A stretch of DNA of 64,000 nucleotides from an uncultured Lachnospiraceae bacterium. Lineage in GTDB: Bacteria; Bacillota; Clostridia; Lachnospirales; Lachnospiraceae. The notes below the pieces were generated by a model that did not search any database, was not told the DNA's origin, and saw only the letters and a program-made list of their open reading frames with translations. Both the position numbers and the translations under genes were made by a program. This document shows, one piece after another, positions 62,369 to 64,000 of this stretch. Numbering within the stretch: position 1 is the stretch's first letter; every line of letters starts with the position of its first letter. The stretch covers positions 1-64,000 of the forward strand of contig CAMUZQ010000001.1 in assembly GCA_947165275.1 (NCBI GenBank), in the 5' to 3' direction.

Positions 62369-63457
62369 TCACAATATAGCTTCTACATATAATCCATGTT
62401 CATGCGAGAGGTCGATATAATGACTTCCGCAGTGAACCATCGGATGAGAAAGATCCAGCTTGTTTATCAATACAATATCCCCCTCAAGTCCATTGGAAAG
62501 AAGAACCCTGTTGTTCAGATAGCTGTTTACTATATACTCAAGAAAAGTGAGTATATATTTTGAGTCGTATTTCTGCAGACCTTCGCTCTCGAATATCCCT
62601 ATCACCTTGAAGGGGCAGAGCGGCCCTCTGTATACACGCGCCGAGGTCATGGCGTCATAAACGTCGGCGATGGATACTATTTTTGCAAAATCATCTATCC
62701 TTTCTCCGGTAAGCCCCAGGGGGTAGCCTGAACCGTCGCATCTTTCATGATGCATCAGAGCAGCGTTTTTTATACGTGTATCCAGATCAAAATTCTTGAG
62801 GATCTCATAGCCCTCAACCGTATGGGTTTTTATCACCTTATATTCATCATCAGTGAGCTTTGCAGGTTTTCCGAGGATCTGCTCGGGGATCTTGAGCTTG
62901 CCTACATCGTGGAGCAGCCCCGCGATGGTAAGCGTATCCACATCCCTGTCGGCCATGCCGAGCCACTGTCCGAAAACATGGCAGATAAGCGCCACATTCA
63001 TACAATGGGCGAAGGTCGGGTCGTCATACATCCTCATATTGTGGAGCATGTCGAAGATCTGAAGTCCTGAGGGAGTTTTCCGGAGCAGCTTGTCTGTATC
63101 CTGCAGCAGGCTGGCTGTATCCACCGTGCTGCCCTTTGAGGAGGTCAGCAGTGTGTTTATCTGTCCCTTGAAGTCGTCTACCACACCCTCAAAGCTGGCC
63201 TTGAATTCCCTGTATTCCGGGGAGGCCTTTATCCTCTGGCTGTAGCTCATTTCCTCCATGGGGAGCTGGCCCTCTTCTGTATCAGCAGGGGAATCCTCTT
63301 TGACTCTGACCGAAATTATGGAATAAAACTCGAGCTTGGTGATGTTTTTGTCGGTAAGCTCGGTATCCTTTAATAAGACAAGCTGGTTATTATAGGTATA
63401 TACGTCCTCCGCAACGATCATTCCGGGTATTAAATTCTGTGTGAGGATCCTTGGCAT
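62369..63457 (-). CDS. HD-GYP domain protein (putative c-di-GMP phosphodiesterase)
   Basis: A 362-residue protein. The start at 63457 follows CAGGAGAG; an in-frame TTG just before is less likely. Residues 1-125 are an N-terminal part with the DUF3391-like pattern common to HD-GYP proteins (NLIPGMIVAEDVYTYNNQLVL). The HD-GYP domain spans about 130-320: H151, HD at 183-184 (LLHDVGKLKIP), HHE at 236-238 and DGSGYPLGL at 241-249, the last being the GYP signature. All metal ligands expected for c-di-GMP hydrolysis seem present. It converges on murA with only two bases between stops. Confidence 0.92.
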   Translation of the reverse strand: MPRILTQNLIPGMIVAEDVYTYNNQLVLLKDTELTDKNITKLEFYSIISVRVKEDSPADTEEGQLPMEEMSYSQRIKASPEYREFKASFEGVVDDFKGQINTLLTSSKGSTVDTASLLQDTDKLLRKTPSGLQIFDMLHNMRMYDDPTFAHCMNVALICHVFGQWLGMADRDVDTLTIAGLLHDVGKLKIPEQILGKPAKLTDDEYKVIKTHTVEGYEILKNFDLDTRIKNAALMHHERCDGSGYPLGLTGERIDDFAKIVSIADVYDAMTSARVYRGPLCPFKVIGIFESEGLQKYDSKYILTFLEYIVNSYLNNRVLLSNGLEGDIVLINKLDLSHPMVHCGSHYIDLSHEHGLYVEAIL

Positions 63458-63563
63458 CAAGCTCTCCTGAAATACAATTGTTTTCTGACCAATTAAGTAT
63501 AAGAAGCTTTTTCATGGATGTCAAACCAATAGACGGAGAGATGCCTGCTCCTGTATTTTATTG

Positions 63564-63575
63564 TATAATATTTTC
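63564..63575 (+). promoter_or_regulatory. -10 box immediately before the dnaE start
   Basis: A perfect TATAAT (63564-63569) ends six bases before the dnaE ATG (63576), and no Shine-Dalgarno sequence lies between. Transcription would begin at or next to the start codon. No good -35 is seen at 17 bases. Confidence 0.5.
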
Positions 63576-64000
63576 ATGTCATTTGTTCATCTGCATACCC
63601 ATACGGAGTACAGTCTCCTCGACGGGTCAAATAAGATAAAGGAATATGTCTCCCGGGTTAAGGAGCTGGGAATGAATGCCGCTGCGATCACGGATCACGG
63701 CGTTATGTACGGTGCGATCGATTTCTACAAGGAATGCATCGCCGCCGGGATAAAGCCTGTGATCGGATGCGAGGTCTATGTTGCTCCCGGATCAAGATTT
63801 GATAAGGAGACCTCCCACGGTGACGACAGATATTTTCATCTGATCCTCCTGGCGGAAAACAATACGGGATACCGGAATCTCATGAAGATAGTATCCATCG
63901 GCTTCACAGAGGGGTATTATTATAAGCCCAGGGTGGACAGGGAGACACTGCGCAGATATCATGAGGGCATCATCTGTTCCTCGGCCTGTCTGGCAGGGGA
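63576..64000 (+). CDS. dnaE: DNA polymerase III alpha subunit, N-terminal part (runs off window)
   Basis: The first 141 residues of DnaE. MSFVHLHTHTEYSLLDGSN is the PHP-domain start typical of DnaE, followed by AAITDHGVMYGAIDFYKECIAAGIKPVIGCEVYV and HLILLAENNTGYRNLMKIVS. The PHP histidines (HLHTHTEYS; TDHG) are present. The start is fixed by homology. The gene continues past base 64000. Confidence 0.95.
   Translation, partial: MSFVHLHTHTEYSLLDGSNKIKEYVSRVKELGMNAAAITDHGVMYGAIDFYKECIAAGIKPVIGCEVYVAPGSRFDKETSHGDDRYFHLILLAENNTGYRNLMKIVSIGFTEGYYYKPRVDRETLRRYHEGIICSSACLAG

Overview
The window is a chromosomal segment of a Gram-positive anaerobe of the Clostridia, most likely a member of the Lachnospiraceae. 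This rests on lipoprotein lipoboxes, strong AGGAGG-type ribosome binding sites, a one-polypeptide PurL, zinc-ribbon Ser/Thr kinases, a DUF3048 surface protein and two-permease sugar ABC transporters. Base composition and codon use look uniform, and I see no transposase, integrase, phage gene or CRISPR array. Species assignment is inference.

1-7.5 kb: the 3' part of a tRNA-Glu(UUC) with a terminator, a GtrA membrane protein, a two-gene AmmeMemoRadiSam locus (LigB/AMMECR1 fusion plus radical SAM), a probable small RNA whose promoter carries DtxR-like palindromes, a DUF3048 surface protein, and L-fucose isomerase (fucI) with two LacI-type operators.

7.5-30.2 kb: a Ser/Thr phosphorylation island. 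It contains two paralogous zinc-ribbon transmembrane kinases, a PP2C phosphatase, a PP2C-like protein lacking the catalytic motifs, an ABCG-type transporter with two FHA domains, a zinc-ribbon membrane protein, a lipoprotein, a tandem-duplicated methyltransferase, a HemN-like radical SAM enzyme and several small membrane proteins. A 185-bp imperfect palindrome and a 59-residue membrane protein sit upstream. A minus-strand block (12.0-15.6 kb) encodes TM2 and DUF2752 proteins and an MBOAT/SGNH pair for surface O-acylation. The 18.1-30.2 kb genes look like one operon and are the best candidate for an undescribed system.

30.2-36.3 kb: a branched-chain-amino-acid-type ABC transporter (binding protein, two ATPases, two permeases), then a small lipoprotein, a FucU-type mutarotase and a metallo-hydrolase.

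36.4-49.6 kb: a sugar catabolism and uptake block: FGGY kinase, zinc alcohol dehydrogenase, aldo/keto reductase, GatZ- and GatY-type tagatose-bisphosphate aldolase subunits, an uncharacterised protein, a LacI-family regulator, an Rbs-type ABC transporter with two permeases, and a second FucU. The same core palindrome (AAACGTTT, best form CGAAACGTTTCG) lies at the kinase promoter, the transporter promoter and fucI 31 kb away. This makes one LacI-controlled regulon likely.

49.6-64 kb: mostly housekeeping. It has upp, a large protein with a cNMP-binding-like N-terminus, a small unknown protein, purL, two GT2 glycosyltransferases, a RelQ-type (p)ppGpp synthetase, a coiled-coil tail-anchored protein with murA, an HD-GYP protein, and the start of dnaE, which runs off the window and may be leaderless.
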